64,000 nt of DNA from Pseudomonadota bacterium (GTDB lineage Bacteria; Pseudomonadota; Alphaproteobacteria; Rhizobiales; Xanthobacteraceae). The translations under genes and the position numbers were made by a program. The DNA lies in assembly GCA_023387735.1 (NCBI GenBank), contig JAEWHP010000002.1, positions 371,003 through 435,002 on the forward strand. The letters are read 5' to 3'. This document shows positions 8,408-16,956 of this stretch, in pieces. Numbering within the stretch: the first letter of the stretch is position 1; each line of letters opens with the position of its first letter. The notes below the pieces were generated by a model that did not search any database, was not told the origin of the DNA, and saw nothing but the letters and a program-made list of their open reading frames with translations.

Positions 8408-8508
8408 CGGGAGATTGGCGGTGGACGAGCCACTCGCCAACCGGGTCAGGTCCGGAAGGAAGCAGCCCTAACGAGGTCCGGATCGGGTCGCTCGTCAGTC
8501 TCCTACCT
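8408..8508 (+). ncRNA. ffs: Signal recognition particle RNA, small bacterial (4.5S) type
   Basis: The core GGTCAGGTCCGGAAGGAAGC followed by AGCC is the invariant Ffh-binding domain of bacterial SRP RNA (symmetric loop plus GGAA tetraloop). Flanking arms pair as GACGAGC (8423-8429) with GCTCGTC (8490-8496), and outer GGAGA with TCTCC, giving a hairpin of about 100 nt. A TTTTT run follows (8510-8514) and probably completes an intrinsic terminator. The RNA binds Ffh and targets membrane proteins co-translationally. Its place just upstream of dnaX matches many alphaproteobacteria. The ends are estimated from pairing. Confidence 0.93.
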
Positions 8509-8615
8509 GTTTTTCGAGCGAAACGCGCATGGCGGCGGCTGGTCCGCACCCATGCGTCTGATTTTGCTCCTGTCCGCAAGCCGGCCCCGAGAGACAAACC
8601 ATTGCGGATCGACCG

Positions 8616-10436
8616 ATGAGTGATGCTGGCGCTCCCCCCGACAATCCAGAAGGCGCGGGCGGCCTCGGGCTCGGCGGTGAGCCGGGTGCCAAGCCGTACC
8701 GGGTGCTGGCGCGCAAATACCGCCCCTCGAGCTTCGACGACCTGATCGGACAGGAGGCGATGGTCCGGACCGTTTCGAATGCGTTCGAAACGGGACGAAT
8801 TCCACAGGCCTGGATCCTGACCGGCGTCCGCGGTGTCGGCAAAACCACCACCGCGCGAATTCTCGCCCGTGCGCTCAACTACGAGAAGCCTGATGGTTCG
8901 GTGAAGGGGCCGACCATCCACATGCCTGACCTGGGCGTGCACTGCCAGGCGATCATGGAAAGCCGGCACATGGACATCCTCGAGATGGACGCCGCTTCCC
9001 ATACCGGCGTCGACGACGTCCGGCAGATCAATGACAGCGTGCGCTATGCGCCGGCCAGCGCCCGCTACAAGGTCTACATCATCGACGAAGTCCACATGCT
9101 GTCGACGGCGGCCTTCAACGCCTTCCTGAAGACGCTGGAAGAACCGCCCGAGCACGCCAAGTTCGTCTTCGCCACCACGGAAATCCGAAAGGTTCCTGTC
9201 ACGGTGCTGTCGCGCTGCCAGCGCTTTGATCTCCGCCGGGTCGAGGCTGACGTGCTGATGGGGCATCTGTCCAACATCGCGAAAAAGGAAGGCGTCGAGG
9301 TCGAACCGGAGGCGCTCGGCATCATCGCGCGCGCTGCCGAAGGCTCGGTGCGCGATTCGCTGTCGCTGTTCGATCAGGCGATCGCGCATGCCGCCGGCCT
9401 CGTGCGCGCCGACGCGGTGCGGCAGATGCTGGGCCTTGCCGACCGCACCCGCGTGATCGATCTGTTCGAGCATCTGGCGCGCGGCGATATTGCCAGCGCG
9501 TTTGGTGAATTCCGGGCGCAATACGATGTCGGCGCCGACCCGGTCGTGGTGCTGTCGGATCTGGCCGAATTCGTCAATTTCGTCACCCGCGTGAAGATTG
9601 TTCCCGCTACCGCCGACAACGTTGCGTTCGGCGAAACCGAGCGGGTTCGTGCGCGCGAATTTGCCGCCAAGCTCTCGATGCGGGTGCTGTCGCGGATGTG
9701 GCAGATGCTGCTCAAGGGCATCGCGGAAGTTCAGACCGCGACGCGGCCGGCGGCGGCAGCCGAAATGGTGCTGGTGCGTATCGCCTATGTCGCGGACCTG
9801 CCGACGCCGGACGAGGCGATCCGGATGCTCGACCAGAACGGCGGCAGTTCTCCGGTCGCTTCGGTCAGCGCGGCGCCCGCGCGGCCGGCGCCGGCGCCTT
9901 CAATGTCAGCCTCGCCGATACGCGTGCCCACGTCGCCGCGGTCCGGCGCGGAAGCGTCCGCGCGCCCGCAGATGGCCGCGCCGTCCGCCGAGACCCAGTC
10001 CACGCCGGTGCTGCGCATCACCAGTTTTCCGCAACTCGTCGCCATTGCCGGCGAGAAACGCGATGTCCTGACCAAGGCTGCGCTGGAATCCGACATGCGG
10101 CTGGTCCGGATCGAGGACGGCCGGCTCGAAGTGGCGCTGGAGCGCAGCGCCGCGCGCGGGATGGTCGGCGACCTCGCGCGCAAACTGGAACAATGGACCG
10201 GGCGGCGCTGGACCGTAATCGTCTCCAACGAGGCCGGCCAGCCGACCTTGCGGGCGCAGAACGAGCAGGCGAAGAACGAGCACGCCCGGGCAGCGGAGGC
10301 CGATCCGCGCGTGCAGGAGGTATTGGCGCGGTTTCCCGGCGCCAAGGTGGTCGAGGTGCGCCGTCTTGCCGCCGAGACGCCGGAATCCGATATTAGTGAA
10401 GATCCGGCCGAGAGTTCGGATAGCGACGATGACTAA
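8616..10436 (+). CDS. dnaX: DNA polymerase III subunits gamma and tau
   Basis: A 606-residue clamp-loader ATPase. After a short Gly-rich leader, the AAA+ module begins YRVLARKYRPSSFDDLIGQE. Walker A is GVRGVGKTTTA (about residues 69-79), Walker B is YIIDEVHML, the sensor 1 region is FVFATTEIRKVP, and the arginine-finger motif is VLSRCQRFDLRR. The tau-specific half (from about 400) is Pro/Ala-rich and ends in an acidic tail. It builds the replisome clamp loader and links it to the polymerase. I did not see a convincing slippery site, so a separate gamma form is uncertain. It leads the dnaX-ybaB-recR operon. Confidence 0.96.
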   Translation: MSDAGAPPDNPEGAGGLGLGGEPGAKPYRVLARKYRPSSFDDLIGQEAMVRTVSNAFETGRIPQAWILTGVRGVGKTTTARILARALNYEKPDGSVKGPTIHMPDLGVHCQAIMESRHMDILEMDAASHTGVDDVRQINDSVRYAPASARYKVYIIDEVHMLSTAAFNAFLKTLEEPPEHAKFVFATTEIRKVPVTVLSRCQRFDLRRVEADVLMGHLSNIAKKEGVEVEPEALGIIARAAEGSVRDSLSLFDQAIAHAAGLVRADAVRQMLGLADRTRVIDLFEHLARGDIASAFGEFRAQYDVGADPVVVLSDLAEFVNFVTRVKIVPATADNVAFGETERVRAREFAAKLSMRVLSRMWQMLLKGIAEVQTATRPAAAAEMVLVRIAYVADLPTPDEAIRMLDQNGGSSPVASVSAAPARPAPAPSMSASPIRVPTSPRSGAEASARPQMAAPSAETQSTPVLRITSFPQLVAIAGEKRDVLTKAALESDMRLVRIEDGRLEVALERSAARGMVGDLARKLEQWTGRRWTVIVSNEAGQPTLRAQNEQAKNEHARAAEADPRVQEVLARFPGAKVVEVRRLAAETPESDISEDPAESSDSDDD

Positions 10437-10459
10437 AGCGTATTTCAGAGGACGCACGA

Positions 10460-10780
10460 ATGGCTGATTTTCTCGGCATGATGAAGCAGGCGGCGCAGCT
10501 GCAGTCCAAGATGCAGGCGATGCAGGAAGAACTCGGCAATGTCGAGGTCGAGGGCATTTCCGGCGGCGGACTGGTGGCCGTGCGCATGACCGCCAAGATG
10601 GAAGTGAAGGGCGTGAAGATCGATCCGTCGCTGATGAAGGCCGAGGAGCGCGAGGTCCTCGAAGACCTTCTCGTCACCGCGCATAACGACGCGCGGCGCA
10701 AGGCGGAACAGGCGATGCAGGAAAAGATGCAGGCGCTGACCGGCGGGCTCGGCCTGCCGCCCGGGCTTGGTCTCGGCTGA
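10460..10780 (+). CDS. ybaB: YbaB/EbfC-family nucleoid-associated protein
   Basis: A 106-residue protein beginning MADFLGMMKQAAQLQSKMQA, the typical helix of the family, with the conserved segment VEGISGGGLVAVRMTAK. Members are dimeric DNA-binding proteins shaped like tweezers that coat the nucleoid. It lies 23 bases after dnaX and one base before recR. This replication-repair operon is conserved across most bacteria, which supports the call more than any single motif. Length is normal. Confidence 0.95.
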   Translation: MADFLGMMKQAAQLQSKMQAMQEELGNVEVEGISGGGLVAVRMTAKMEVKGVKIDPSLMKAEEREVLEDLLVTAHNDARRKAEQAMQEKMQALTGGLGLPPGLGLG

Positions 10781-10781
10781 A

Positions 10782-11387
10782 ATGGCTGCCAGCGTTGCCG
10801 GCCCCGAAATCGAACGCCTGATCCAGTTGCTGGCGCGGCTGCCCGGCCTTGGCCCGCGCTCGGCGCGGCGCGCGGCGCTGCATCTGATCAAGAAGCGCGA
10901 GGCGCTGATGACGCCGCTTGCCGGCGCGCTGCAGGTGGCGATCGACAGGATCCAGGTCTGCAAGACCTGCGGCAACATCGATACGGCAAACCCCTGCACG
11001 GTGTGCACCGATCCGCGGCGCGACCCTTCGACGATCGTCGTGGTCGCCGACGTCGCCGATCTCTGGGCGCTGGAGCGGGCGAACGCGACCAACGGCCGCT
11101 ATCACGTGCTCGGCGCCACATTGTCGCCACTCGATGGCGTTGGCCCGCAGGATCTCACTATCGACGCGCTGGTGGCGCGCGCGCACGAGCCGCAAGTCAG
11201 CGAGATCGTGCTGGCGCTGAACGCAACGGTCGATGGCCAGACCACCGCGCACTACATCACCGATCTGCTGCAGGACGCCAACGTCAAGGTCACGCGGCTT
11301 GCGCATGGCGTGCCTGTCGGCGGCGAACTTGATTACCTCGACGAAGGTACGCTATCGGCTGCCATGCGGCAGCGAACGCTGTTCTAG
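10782..11387 (+). CDS. recR: Recombination mediator protein RecR
   Basis: A 201-residue protein. It has an N-terminal helix-hairpin-helix (LARLPGLGPRSARRAALHLI), a four-Cys zinc finger (CKTCGNIDTANPCTVC), and a Toprim domain beginning TIVVVADVADLWALE. The RecR/RecF-pathway segment LSPLDGVGPQDLTI follows. It loads RecA onto gapped DNA with RecO/RecF. The start at ATG 10782 immediately follows the ybaB stop; an in-frame TTG at 10767 would overlap ybaB and is less likely. It completes the dnaX-ybaB-recR operon. Confidence 0.96.
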   Translation: MAASVAGPEIERLIQLLARLPGLGPRSARRAALHLIKKREALMTPLAGALQVAIDRIQVCKTCGNIDTANPCTVCTDPRRDPSTIVVVADVADLWALERANATNGRYHVLGATLSPLDGVGPQDLTIDALVARAHEPQVSEIVLALNATVDGQTTAHYITDLLQDANVKVTRLAHGVPVGGELDYLDEGTLSAAMRQRTLF

Positions 11388-11409
11388 CCAACACAAACGG
11401 AACCGAACC

Positions 11410-11832
11410 ATGACGAAACGACGATTCGGCATACGCTCCCGCTTTGCGGTTATCACGGCGGCAGTTCTGATTGCGCCTTCGGCGTGGGCGCAGCAGGCCG
11501 AGCCCGCGTCGAAGCCCGGCAAGCCGATCAATGCCGGCGAAATTCTGTCGGGGGAACTCAATGCCATGAAGGGCAAGAAGGGCAAGCGCGCCGCGACCTA
11601 CCAGATCACCAGCGAGCCGCGCCGGCTGCCGGCGCCGAGCGGGCTCTGCAATCTCGAAACCGGTCCCGAGACGTTCCAGCTCGTCACCTCGAGCGACGCC
11701 CAGGCCGCGCAGTTGAAGAATTTCATCGGCAAGGAAATTTCCGTGAAGGTCGATGAAGTCGCGTGCGCCCAGGATGCCGGGCAGATCAGCGAAGCCGTGA
11801 TCACCAAGTGGAGCGTGGTGACGAAGCATTGA
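11410..11832 (+). CDS. Hypothetical exported protein
   Basis: A 140-residue protein with a clear Sec signal peptide: basic start MTKRRFGIRSRF, hydrophobic FAVITAAVLIAPSAWA, cleavage after AWA-QQ. The mature part has a Lys-rich linker (MKGKKGKRAAT) and two Cys residues (GLCNLET and EVACAQDAG) that could form a disulfide. The pattern suggests a small periplasmic beta-rich protein, but I do not recognise a family. ATG 11410 is chosen because the signal peptide starts there. It follows recR by 22 bases and may be read through from that operon. Confidence 0.75.
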   Translation: MTKRRFGIRSRFAVITAAVLIAPSAWAQQAEPASKPGKPINAGEILSGELNAMKGKKGKRAATYQITSEPRRLPAPSGLCNLETGPETFQLVTSSDAQAAQLKNFIGKEISVKVDEVACAQDAGQISEAVITKWSVVTKH

Positions 11833-11861
11833 GGTGCTGGTGTCATAGCCACACATACGGC

Positions 11862-11967
11862 TGTCGTCGCCCGGCTTGACCGGGCGATCCAGTACGCCGC
11901 GGCTTATCGATTCAATCGCAACTGCTCTGGGATACTGGGTCCCCCGCTTTCGCGGGGGACGACGAGA
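11862..11967. repeat. Palindromic repeat, family A
   Basis: Begins TGTCGTCGCCCGGCTTGACC and ends GCGGGGGACGACGA. The first hairpin is CGCCCGG-cttga-CCGGGCG, the second CCCCCGC-tttc-GCGGGGG, with the family A words CCAGTACGCCGCGG and ATACTGGG between them. It separates the exported-protein gene from the converging permease gene and probably serves as their shared transcription stop. Confidence 0.82.
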
Positions 11968-11970
11968 GAA

Positions 11971-13326
11971 TTAAACCCTCACCGTCCCCACTTCGCCAAA
12001 ATGTCCGCGCCGCTGCAGCCACGCCAGCAGGATCAGGCTCGGCACCGCGACCACGACTGAAATAATGAAGAACAGCGGCCAGCCGGTCGTCGCCGCGACA
12101 AAACCCGCGCCGGAGGAGAGATAGGTGCGCCCGACTGCGGCGAGTGCGGTGAGCAGCGCGTACTGCGTCGCCGTATGCAGCGGGTTCTGGCACAGCGCCG
12201 AGAGATAGGCGACGAAGATCACGGTACCGATCGCGCCGGTGAAATTCTCCGCCGAGATGGCAACCGCCAGCGCCCACTGGTTGACGCCGACAAGGGCAAG
12301 CCACGCGAACACAAGGTTCGAGATCGCCTGCAGCATGCCGCCGATCCACAGGCTCGCGACCAGCGAATAGCGTCGCGCCAGATAGCCGCCGGCAAAGCCG
12401 CCGATAAGGGTGGCGATCAGGCCGACGCCCTTGACTATGGCGGCGTAGTCGTTGCGGGTGAAGCCGAGGTCGATCACGAAGGGCGCGGTCATGGTGCCGG
12501 AAAACGCGTCGGTGAACTTGAACAGCACCACGAAGGCCAGCACCACCCACGCGTATTTGCGGGAAAGAAACTCCGAGAACGCCCCGATCGCCGCGTGCAT
12601 GACGCGCGTGAGCGCCGCCTCATCGCGGGTTTCCGCTTCCGCGCGCACCGATTGCTCGGGCTCGGTGGCAACCAGCGCCGTGATGGTGCCGATCAGCACC
12701 AGGGCCGCCATGGCGACATAGCCCCACATCCACGCCGCCTGACGCCCGATGCCGGTGCTCTCGAACGCGCTGACCAGAAACAGCACGCCGGCAGTCGAGA
12801 TCAGCATGCCGATCCGGTAGGCCGCGACATAGGACGCCATGCCGGCGGCCTGCTCGCTCTCAGGCAGGCTTTCGACGCGAAACGCATCGACCACGATGTC
12901 CTGGGTCGACGACATGGTGGCGACCAGCAGCGCGCCGAGCGCGACAAACAGCGGCGATCGCGCCGGATCGGTCAGCGCCAGCAGCAGGATCGCGCCGATC
13001 AGCAGCAGTTGCGAAAACACCAGCCAGCCCCGCCTGCGGCCGAACGCGCGCGTGAAGACCGGAACATGCAGCGCGTCGACCAGCGGCGCCCAGATGAATT
13101 TCAGCGTGTAGGGCGTGCCGACCAGTGCAAACAGCCCGATCGTGCCGAGATCGACGCCGGATTCGCGCATCCACACCAGCAGCGTCGATCCCGACAGCGC
13201 CAGCGGCAGCCCGGAGGAAAAGCCGAGCATCAGCACGATCAGCACGCGCGGCTGCAGATAAACGGCAAGGCCCTCGCGCCAGGTGGGGGCGGGCGATGTT
13301 GGGGAAGCGGCTTCCGGTGCGGTCAT
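11971..13326 (-). CDS. AmpG-like MFS permease
   Basis: A 451-residue major facilitator with about 12 predicted hydrophobic segments. The N-terminal block has LIVLMLGFSSGLPLALSGST and VGTPYTLKFIWAPLVD, and SSTQDIVVDAFRVE follows. These three blocks are the AmpG signature (SGLPLAL, YxxKFxWAPLxD, TQDIxxDA). AmpG carries anhydro-muropeptides from periplasm to cytoplasm for peptidoglycan recycling and beta-lactamase induction. Substrate here is inferred from family resemblance, since related proteins include acetyl-CoA transporters. The gene stands alone, flanked by family A repeats on both sides. Confidence 0.83.
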   Translation of the reverse strand: MTAPEAASPTSPAPTWREGLAVYLQPRVLIVLMLGFSSGLPLALSGSTLLVWMRESGVDLGTIGLFALVGTPYTLKFIWAPLVDALHVPVFTRAFGRRRGWLVFSQLLLIGAILLLALTDPARSPLFVALGALLVATMSSTQDIVVDAFRVESLPESEQAAGMASYVAAYRIGMLISTAGVLFLVSAFESTGIGRQAAWMWGYVAMAALVLIGTITALVATEPEQSVRAEAETRDEAALTRVMHAAIGAFSEFLSRKYAWVVLAFVVLFKFTDAFSGTMTAPFVIDLGFTRNDYAAIVKGVGLIATLIGGFAGGYLARRYSLVASLWIGGMLQAISNLVFAWLALVGVNQWALAVAISAENFTGAIGTVIFVAYLSALCQNPLHTATQYALLTALAAVGRTYLSSGAGFVAATTGWPLFFIISVVVAVPSLILLAWLQRRGHFGEVGTVRV

Positions 13327-13362
13327 AGGAGGGTGTTAGCAGATTTTGGTAGCCACACGAAA

Positions 13363-13467
13363 ACTGTCATCGTCCGCGAAGGCGGACGATGACAGTATTC
13401 CGCGACGCCAATTGTTAGCAACGACCGCCTCGGAATACTGGATACCCGCCTTCGCGGGTACGACGAC
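13363..13467. repeat. Palindromic repeat, family A
   Basis: Begins CTGTCATCGTCCGCGAAGGC and ends GCGGGTACGACGA. The hairpins are TCGTCCGC-gaa-GGCGGACGA and ACCCGC-cttc-GCGGGT, and the centre has the inverted words AGTATTCCGCG and GGAATACTGG. It lies upstream of the AmpG-like gene and downstream of the GIY-YIG gene. Confidence 0.82.
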
Positions 13468-13480
13468 GAGAGATTGACGT

Positions 13481-13780
13481 TCAAGCGCCAGCTATTCCCG
13501 GATAAAGATCGTCCCAGTTGGGATTAAGCTCTTCGATCAGCCGGATTTTCCAGACCCGATTCCACTTCTTCAGCCGCTTCTCGCGACTTATTGCATTCTC
13601 GACGTCATCGAACTGTTCGAAATAGACCAATTTGTGGACGCCATACTTCTTAGTGAAACCCTTTGCCGATTCAAGACGATGCTCGCCGACACGCCGAACC
13701 AGGTCATTTGTCACGCCAATGTAAAGCGTGCCACCGATGCGGCTGGCTAGAATGTAGACGTAGTAGCCACGTGCTCCCAT
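13481..13780 (-). CDS. GIY-YIG nuclease superfamily protein
   Basis: A 99-residue single-domain protein. GYYVYILASRIGGTLYIGVT contains the GIY...YIG-type pair (here YVY and YIG). R in NDLVRRVGEH and E in the KGFTKKYGVHKLVYFEQF region match the catalytic Arg and later Glu positions. The C-terminal SREKRLKKWNRVWKIRLIEE is typical of the UPF0213/YhbQ-like group. Such stand-alone proteins are suspected DNA structure-specific nucleases; the cellular role is not established. It is flanked by palindromic repeats on both sides. Confidence 0.88.
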   Translation of the reverse strand: MGARGYYVYILASRIGGTLYIGVTNDLVRRVGEHRLESAKGFTKKYGVHKLVYFEQFDDVENAISREKRLKKWNRVWKIRLIEELNPNWDDLYPGIAGA

Positions 13781-13790
13781 CTGGCGCCTC

Positions 13791-13831
13791 TGGGATACTG
13801 GTTCGCCCGGTCAAGCCGGGCGATGACAGTG
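13791..13831. repeat. Half palindromic repeat, family A
   Basis: Contains GGGATACTGG followed by the hairpin TCGCCCGG-tcaag-CCGGGCGA and ATGACAG. This is one arm of a family A element, the other arm being absent. It lies between the GIY-YIG and rmuC genes. Confidence 0.7.
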
Positions 13832-13857
13832 GAGTGTGTAGCTTCGCAAGAAAAAAC

Positions 13858-15066
13858 CTACTCCCCCGCCTGCAGCTTGCGCGGCAGGGGGAACAGTTCC
13901 GGTGTTCCGCCCTTGACCACGCGCGCAGGTTCGGCGGGCGCGTCGGTCTTGCTGAAATCGAGTTCCTCGATCCGTCCGGCGCGCTTTTCGATCTTGTCGG
14001 CGGAGATCAGGATCTGGCGGACGTCCTCGTTGACGTCGCCAAAGTGCTTCTGCAGCTTCAGCACACGGTCGCGCAGGCGGCCGAGGTCGTCGCCGAGATT
14101 GAGCACTTCGGTGCGGATCTGGTCGGCGGCATCGCGCATGCGCGCGTCTTTCAGGATCTGCTGCATCACCTGGATCGCCAGCATCAGGAGCGAGGGCGAC
14201 ACCAGCACGACGCGGGCACGGTAGGCCTTCTGGATCACGTCGTCGAAACCGTCGTGAATCTCCGCGTAGACCGATTCCGAGGGCACGAACATCAGCGCGG
14301 TGTCCTGGGTTTCGCCGGTGATGAGGTATTTCTCGGCGATATCGCTGACATGCTTCATCACGTCGTTGCGCAGGCGCTGGCTGGCGAATTTGCGCTCCTC
14401 GTCGCTGCGGGCGTCGTGCAGCGCGGTCATCGCTTCCAGCGGGAATTTTGCGTCGATGCAGAGCGGGCGCTGGTCGGGCAGGAACACCACGCAGTCCGGG
14501 CGCTTGCCTGTCGAGAGCGTGTACTGGAATTCGTAGGAGCCTTGCGGCATGCCGTCCTGCACGATCGCTTCCATCCGCGCCTGGCCGAAGGCGCCGCGCG
14601 ACTGCTTGTTGGCGAGCACGTCACGCAGCGTCGTCACCTGGGACGTCAGGTCGGTGAGGTTCTTGTGCGCGTTATCGATGATGCCGAGCCGCTCGTGAAG
14701 AACGCGCAGCGAATCCATGGTGTGGCGCGTGGTCGCTTCCATCGACTGACCGACGCGGTGGGTCACCGAATCCAGTCGTTCGTTGACCGCGCGCGCCATC
14801 TCGGCCTGGCGGCCCGTCAGGGCCTGCGCCATGGCGTCGACCCGGCCGGTCGACTCGCTCTGCGCCCGCAGCATCTCGCTCAGGCGCTCCTCCAGTTCAT
14901 CGGCACGGATCGCCTGCGCCATCGCGAGTTCCGCGCCGCGGCGGCCGGCGCGGGCGATCACGATGGCGATCACCAGCAGCAGAACCAGTGCGAGGGCGCC
15001 GAAGCCGATCAGCAGTTCGCGGACGTGGATCGGCAGGTCGCCGACGATGAAAAGAATTTCGTTCAT
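13858..15066 (-). CDS. rmuC: DNA recombination protein RmuC homologue
   Basis: A 402-residue protein. One N-terminal membrane helix (about residues 18-38, LIGFGALALVLLLVIAIVIA) is followed by a long coiled coil (about 40-150). The conserved nuclease-like RmuC domain contains GSYEFQYTLSTGKRPDCVVF, LPDQRPLCIDAKFPLEAM and AEKYLITGETQDTALMFVPS; the DCVV and IDAKFP strands match a PD-(D/E)XK core. Family members limit inversions and are thought to process stalled DNA structures. The length is slightly short compared with enterobacterial RmuC (about 475). It lies back-to-back with def. Confidence 0.92.
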   Translation of the reverse strand: MNEILFIVGDLPIHVRELLIGFGALALVLLLVIAIVIARAGRRGAELAMAQAIRADELEERLSEMLRAQSESTGRVDAMAQALTGRQAEMARAVNERLDSVTHRVGQSMEATTRHTMDSLRVLHERLGIIDNAHKNLTDLTSQVTTLRDVLANKQSRGAFGQARMEAIVQDGMPQGSYEFQYTLSTGKRPDCVVFLPDQRPLCIDAKFPLEAMTALHDARSDEERKFASQRLRNDVMKHVSDIAEKYLITGETQDTALMFVPSESVYAEIHDGFDDVIQKAYRARVVLVSPSLLMLAIQVMQQILKDARMRDAADQIRTEVLNLGDDLGRLRDRVLKLQKHFGDVNEDVRQILISADKIEKRAGRIEELDFSKTDAPAEPARVVKGGTPELFPLPRKLQAGE

Positions 15067-15200
15067 GCGGCTATGTAGCCCGATTCGCTGCCTTTCGCGA
15101 ACGAAGAGGGAACATATATGGTGAATGAAACGCTAATTTTCGTGGTTAACGATGCCTTAAAAATCATGGTTAACGCCGGCTTAATGGGTTCCTCCGCGCA

Positions 15201-15228
15201 TTGACCGCGGCAAGCCGTCAGCTTAAAT
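15201..15228 (+). promoter_or_regulatory. Candidate def promoter
   Basis: TTGACC (15201-15206), a 16-base gap, and TTAAAT (15223-15228) end eight bases before the def ATG at 15237. This placement predicts a transcript with almost no leader. It is weak evidence on its own, but no Shine-Dalgarno-like sequence is seen before the ATG. Confidence 0.4.
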
Positions 15229-15236
15229 CGCGCGCT

Positions 15237-15764
15237 ATGGCCCTCAGAGAAATCATCATCCTGCCGGACAAGCAGTTGCGGCTCGTCTCCAAGCCCGTCG
15301 AAAAGGTGACGACGGAGATCCGCAAGCTCGCCGACGACATGTTCGAGACCATGTACGACGCCCCCGGCATCGGGCTGGCGGCAATCCAGGTCGCGCAGCC
15401 GTTGCGGCTGATCACCATGGATCTCGCCAAAAAGGACGAGAACGGCGAAACCAAGCCGAAGCCGCGGGTGTTCATCAACCCGGAGATCATCTCTTCCTCG
15501 GAAGCATTGTCGGTCTATGAGGAGGGCTGCCTCTCGATTCCCGAATATTACGAGGAAGTCGAGCGCCCGGCGCAGGTCCGCATCCGCTTCACCGATCTCG
15601 ACGGCAAGGTGCACGAGGAAGACGCCGACGGCCTGTTCGCCACCTGCATCCAGCACGAGATCGATCACCTCAACGGCGTGCTGTTCGTGGACTATCTCTC
15701 GAAGCTGAAGCGCGACCGAGTGATGAAGAAGTTCACGAAAGCCGCCAAGCGCGCGGCCGGGTAG
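15237..15764 (+). CDS. def: Peptide deformylase
   Basis: A 175-residue metalloenzyme that removes formyl groups from nascent N-terminal Met. All three motifs are present: GIGLAAIQV (motif 1), YEEGCLSIPE (motif 2, with the metal-ligand Cys) and IQHEIDHLNGVLFVDYLS (motif 3, HExxH metal ligands and catalytic Glu). I start it at ATG 15237, whose product begins MALREIIILPDKQLR, the normal N-terminus; the upstream in-frame TTG would add 12 residues. It leads the def-fmt-truA gene series, split by two palindromic elements. Confidence 0.96.
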   Translation: MALREIIILPDKQLRLVSKPVEKVTTEIRKLADDMFETMYDAPGIGLAAIQVAQPLRLITMDLAKKDENGETKPKPRVFINPEIISSSEALSVYEEGCLSIPEYYEEVERPAQVRIRFTDLDGKVHEEDADGLFATCIQHEIDHLNGVLFVDYLSKLKRDRVMKKFTKAAKRAAG

Positions 15765-15781
15765 GCGCCATTCCATCTACC

Positions 15782-15872
15782 GTCATGCCCGGGCTTGACC
15801 CGGGCATCCACGCCTTCCTTTTCTCACAGTGACAAAGGACGTGGATGGCCGGGACAAGCCCGGCCAAGACGG
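15782..15872. repeat. Palindromic repeat, family B
   Basis: Begins GTCATGCCCGGGCTTGACCC and ends GGCCGGGACAAGCCCGGCC. Each arm is itself a hairpin (GCCCGGG-cttga-CCCGGGC and GCCGGG-acaag-CCCGGC), and the inner words ATCCACG and CGTGGAT pair across the element. A second copy is at 21834. In one frame this family encodes the word MAGLVPAIH known from many rhizobial gene predictions. Confidence 0.83.
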
Positions 15873-15908
15873 AGTAAAATCGAACTTCCTCGGGATACTT
15901 CGAACCGC

Positions 15909-16841
15909 ATGTCCCTCCGCTTGATCTTCATGGGCACGCCCGACTTCGCAGTGCCGACGCTGCTGGAACTGGTGGCCCATGGCCACGAGATCGTGGCCGT
16001 CTACACCCGCGCGCCGAAGCCGGCCGGGCGCGGCATGAAGCTGCAGCCGACCCCGGTCGAGCAGGAAGCGCGGCGGCTAGGCATTCCCGTGCTGACGCCT
16101 GCGACGCTGAGAACGCCGGAAGCGCTCGAGGAATTTCGCGCGCACGATGCGGACGCGGCCGTCGTCGTCGCCTACGGCATGATCCTGCCGCAGGCCATTC
16201 TCGATGCGCCCAGGCTCGGCTGTTTCAACCTGCACGGCTCGCTGCTGCCGCGCTGGCGCGGTGCCGCCCCGATCAACCGCGCCATCATGGCTGGCGACGG
16301 CGAAAGCGGCGTGATGGTCATGAAGATGGATGTCGGCCTCGACACCGGCGACGTCGCGATGGCGGAGCGGCTGAAGATCACGGACACCATGACCGCCGCC
16401 GACCTGCACGATGCGCTGGCGCCGCTCGGCGCCGACCTGATGGTGCGCGCGATGGGCGCTCTGGAACGCGGCGGGCTGCAACTCCGGAAGCAGAGCGAAG
16501 ACGGCGTCACCTACGCCGCCAAGATCGAAAAGGCCGAGGCGCGGATCGACTGGGCGCGTCCGGCGCGCGAGGTGCTGCGGCACATTCACGGGCTGTCGCC
16601 GTTTCCCGGCGGCTGGTGCGAACTCGCGACCGATGGCGAGCCGGCCCGCATCAAGATCCTGCGCTGCGAACCGGCAAACGGTTCCGGTTTGCCCGGCGCG
16701 GTGCTCGACGATCGCCTGACGATTGCCTGCGGCGACGGCGCGATCCGGATTCTCGAATTGCAGCGCGCCGGCAAGGCGCCGATGAAGGCCGCTGACTTTT
16801 TGCGCGGCACGCCGCTGACGGCGGGCGCGTGCCTCTCGTGA
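15909..16841 (+). CDS. fmt: Methionyl-tRNA formyltransferase
   Basis: A 310-residue enzyme that formylates Met-tRNAfMet using 10-formyl-THF. The start reads MSLRLIFMGTPDFAVPTLLE, the standard N-terminus. The catalytic segment is CFNLHGSLLPRWRGAAPINR (active-site His and the SLLPRWRG folate loop), followed by DVGLDTGDVA. The C-terminal OB-like tRNA-binding domain covers about residues 205-310. The reading frame stays open upstream into the family B repeat, but homology starts at ATG 15909. It is preceded by def and followed by truA. Confidence 0.95.
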   Translation: MSLRLIFMGTPDFAVPTLLELVAHGHEIVAVYTRAPKPAGRGMKLQPTPVEQEARRLGIPVLTPATLRTPEALEEFRAHDADAAVVVAYGMILPQAILDAPRLGCFNLHGSLLPRWRGAAPINRAIMAGDGESGVMVMKMDVGLDTGDVAMAERLKITDTMTAADLHDALAPLGADLMVRAMGALERGGLQLRKQSEDGVTYAAKIEKAEARIDWARPAREVLRHIHGLSPFPGGWCELATDGEPARIKILRCEPANGSGLPGAVLDDRLTIACGDGAIRILELQRAGKAPMKAADFLRGTPLTAGACLS

Positions 16842-16843
16842 GA

Positions 16844-16947
16844 CTGTCATACCCCGCGAAAGCGGGGTATCCAGTACGCCGCGGCCTCTGAAAATGAACA
16901 TGGACGTCACGGCGTACTGGATCGTCCGCCTGCACGGACGATGACAC
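16844..16947. repeat. Palindromic repeat, family A
   Basis: Begins CTGTCATACCCCGCGAAAGC and ends GCACGGACGATGACA. The hairpins are TACCCCGC-gaaa-GCGGGGTA and ATCGTCCG-cctgca-CGGACGAT, and the inverted words CCAGTACGCCGC and GGCGTACTGG lie between them. It fills nearly the whole fmt-truA gap, so the two genes are separated only by this element. Confidence 0.85.
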
Positions 16948-16956
16948 CGAGTAAAA

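Noticed and set aside
8241..9521. A 426-codon minus-strand open frame across the SRP RNA and dnaX
   Set aside because: It overlaps the SRP RNA and the AAA+ domain of dnaX and contains no recognisable motif.
12175..13392. A 405-codon plus-strand open frame opposite the AmpG-like permease
   Set aside because: Its Gln/Arg/Asp/His-rich composition is the antisense image of a hydrophobic transporter.
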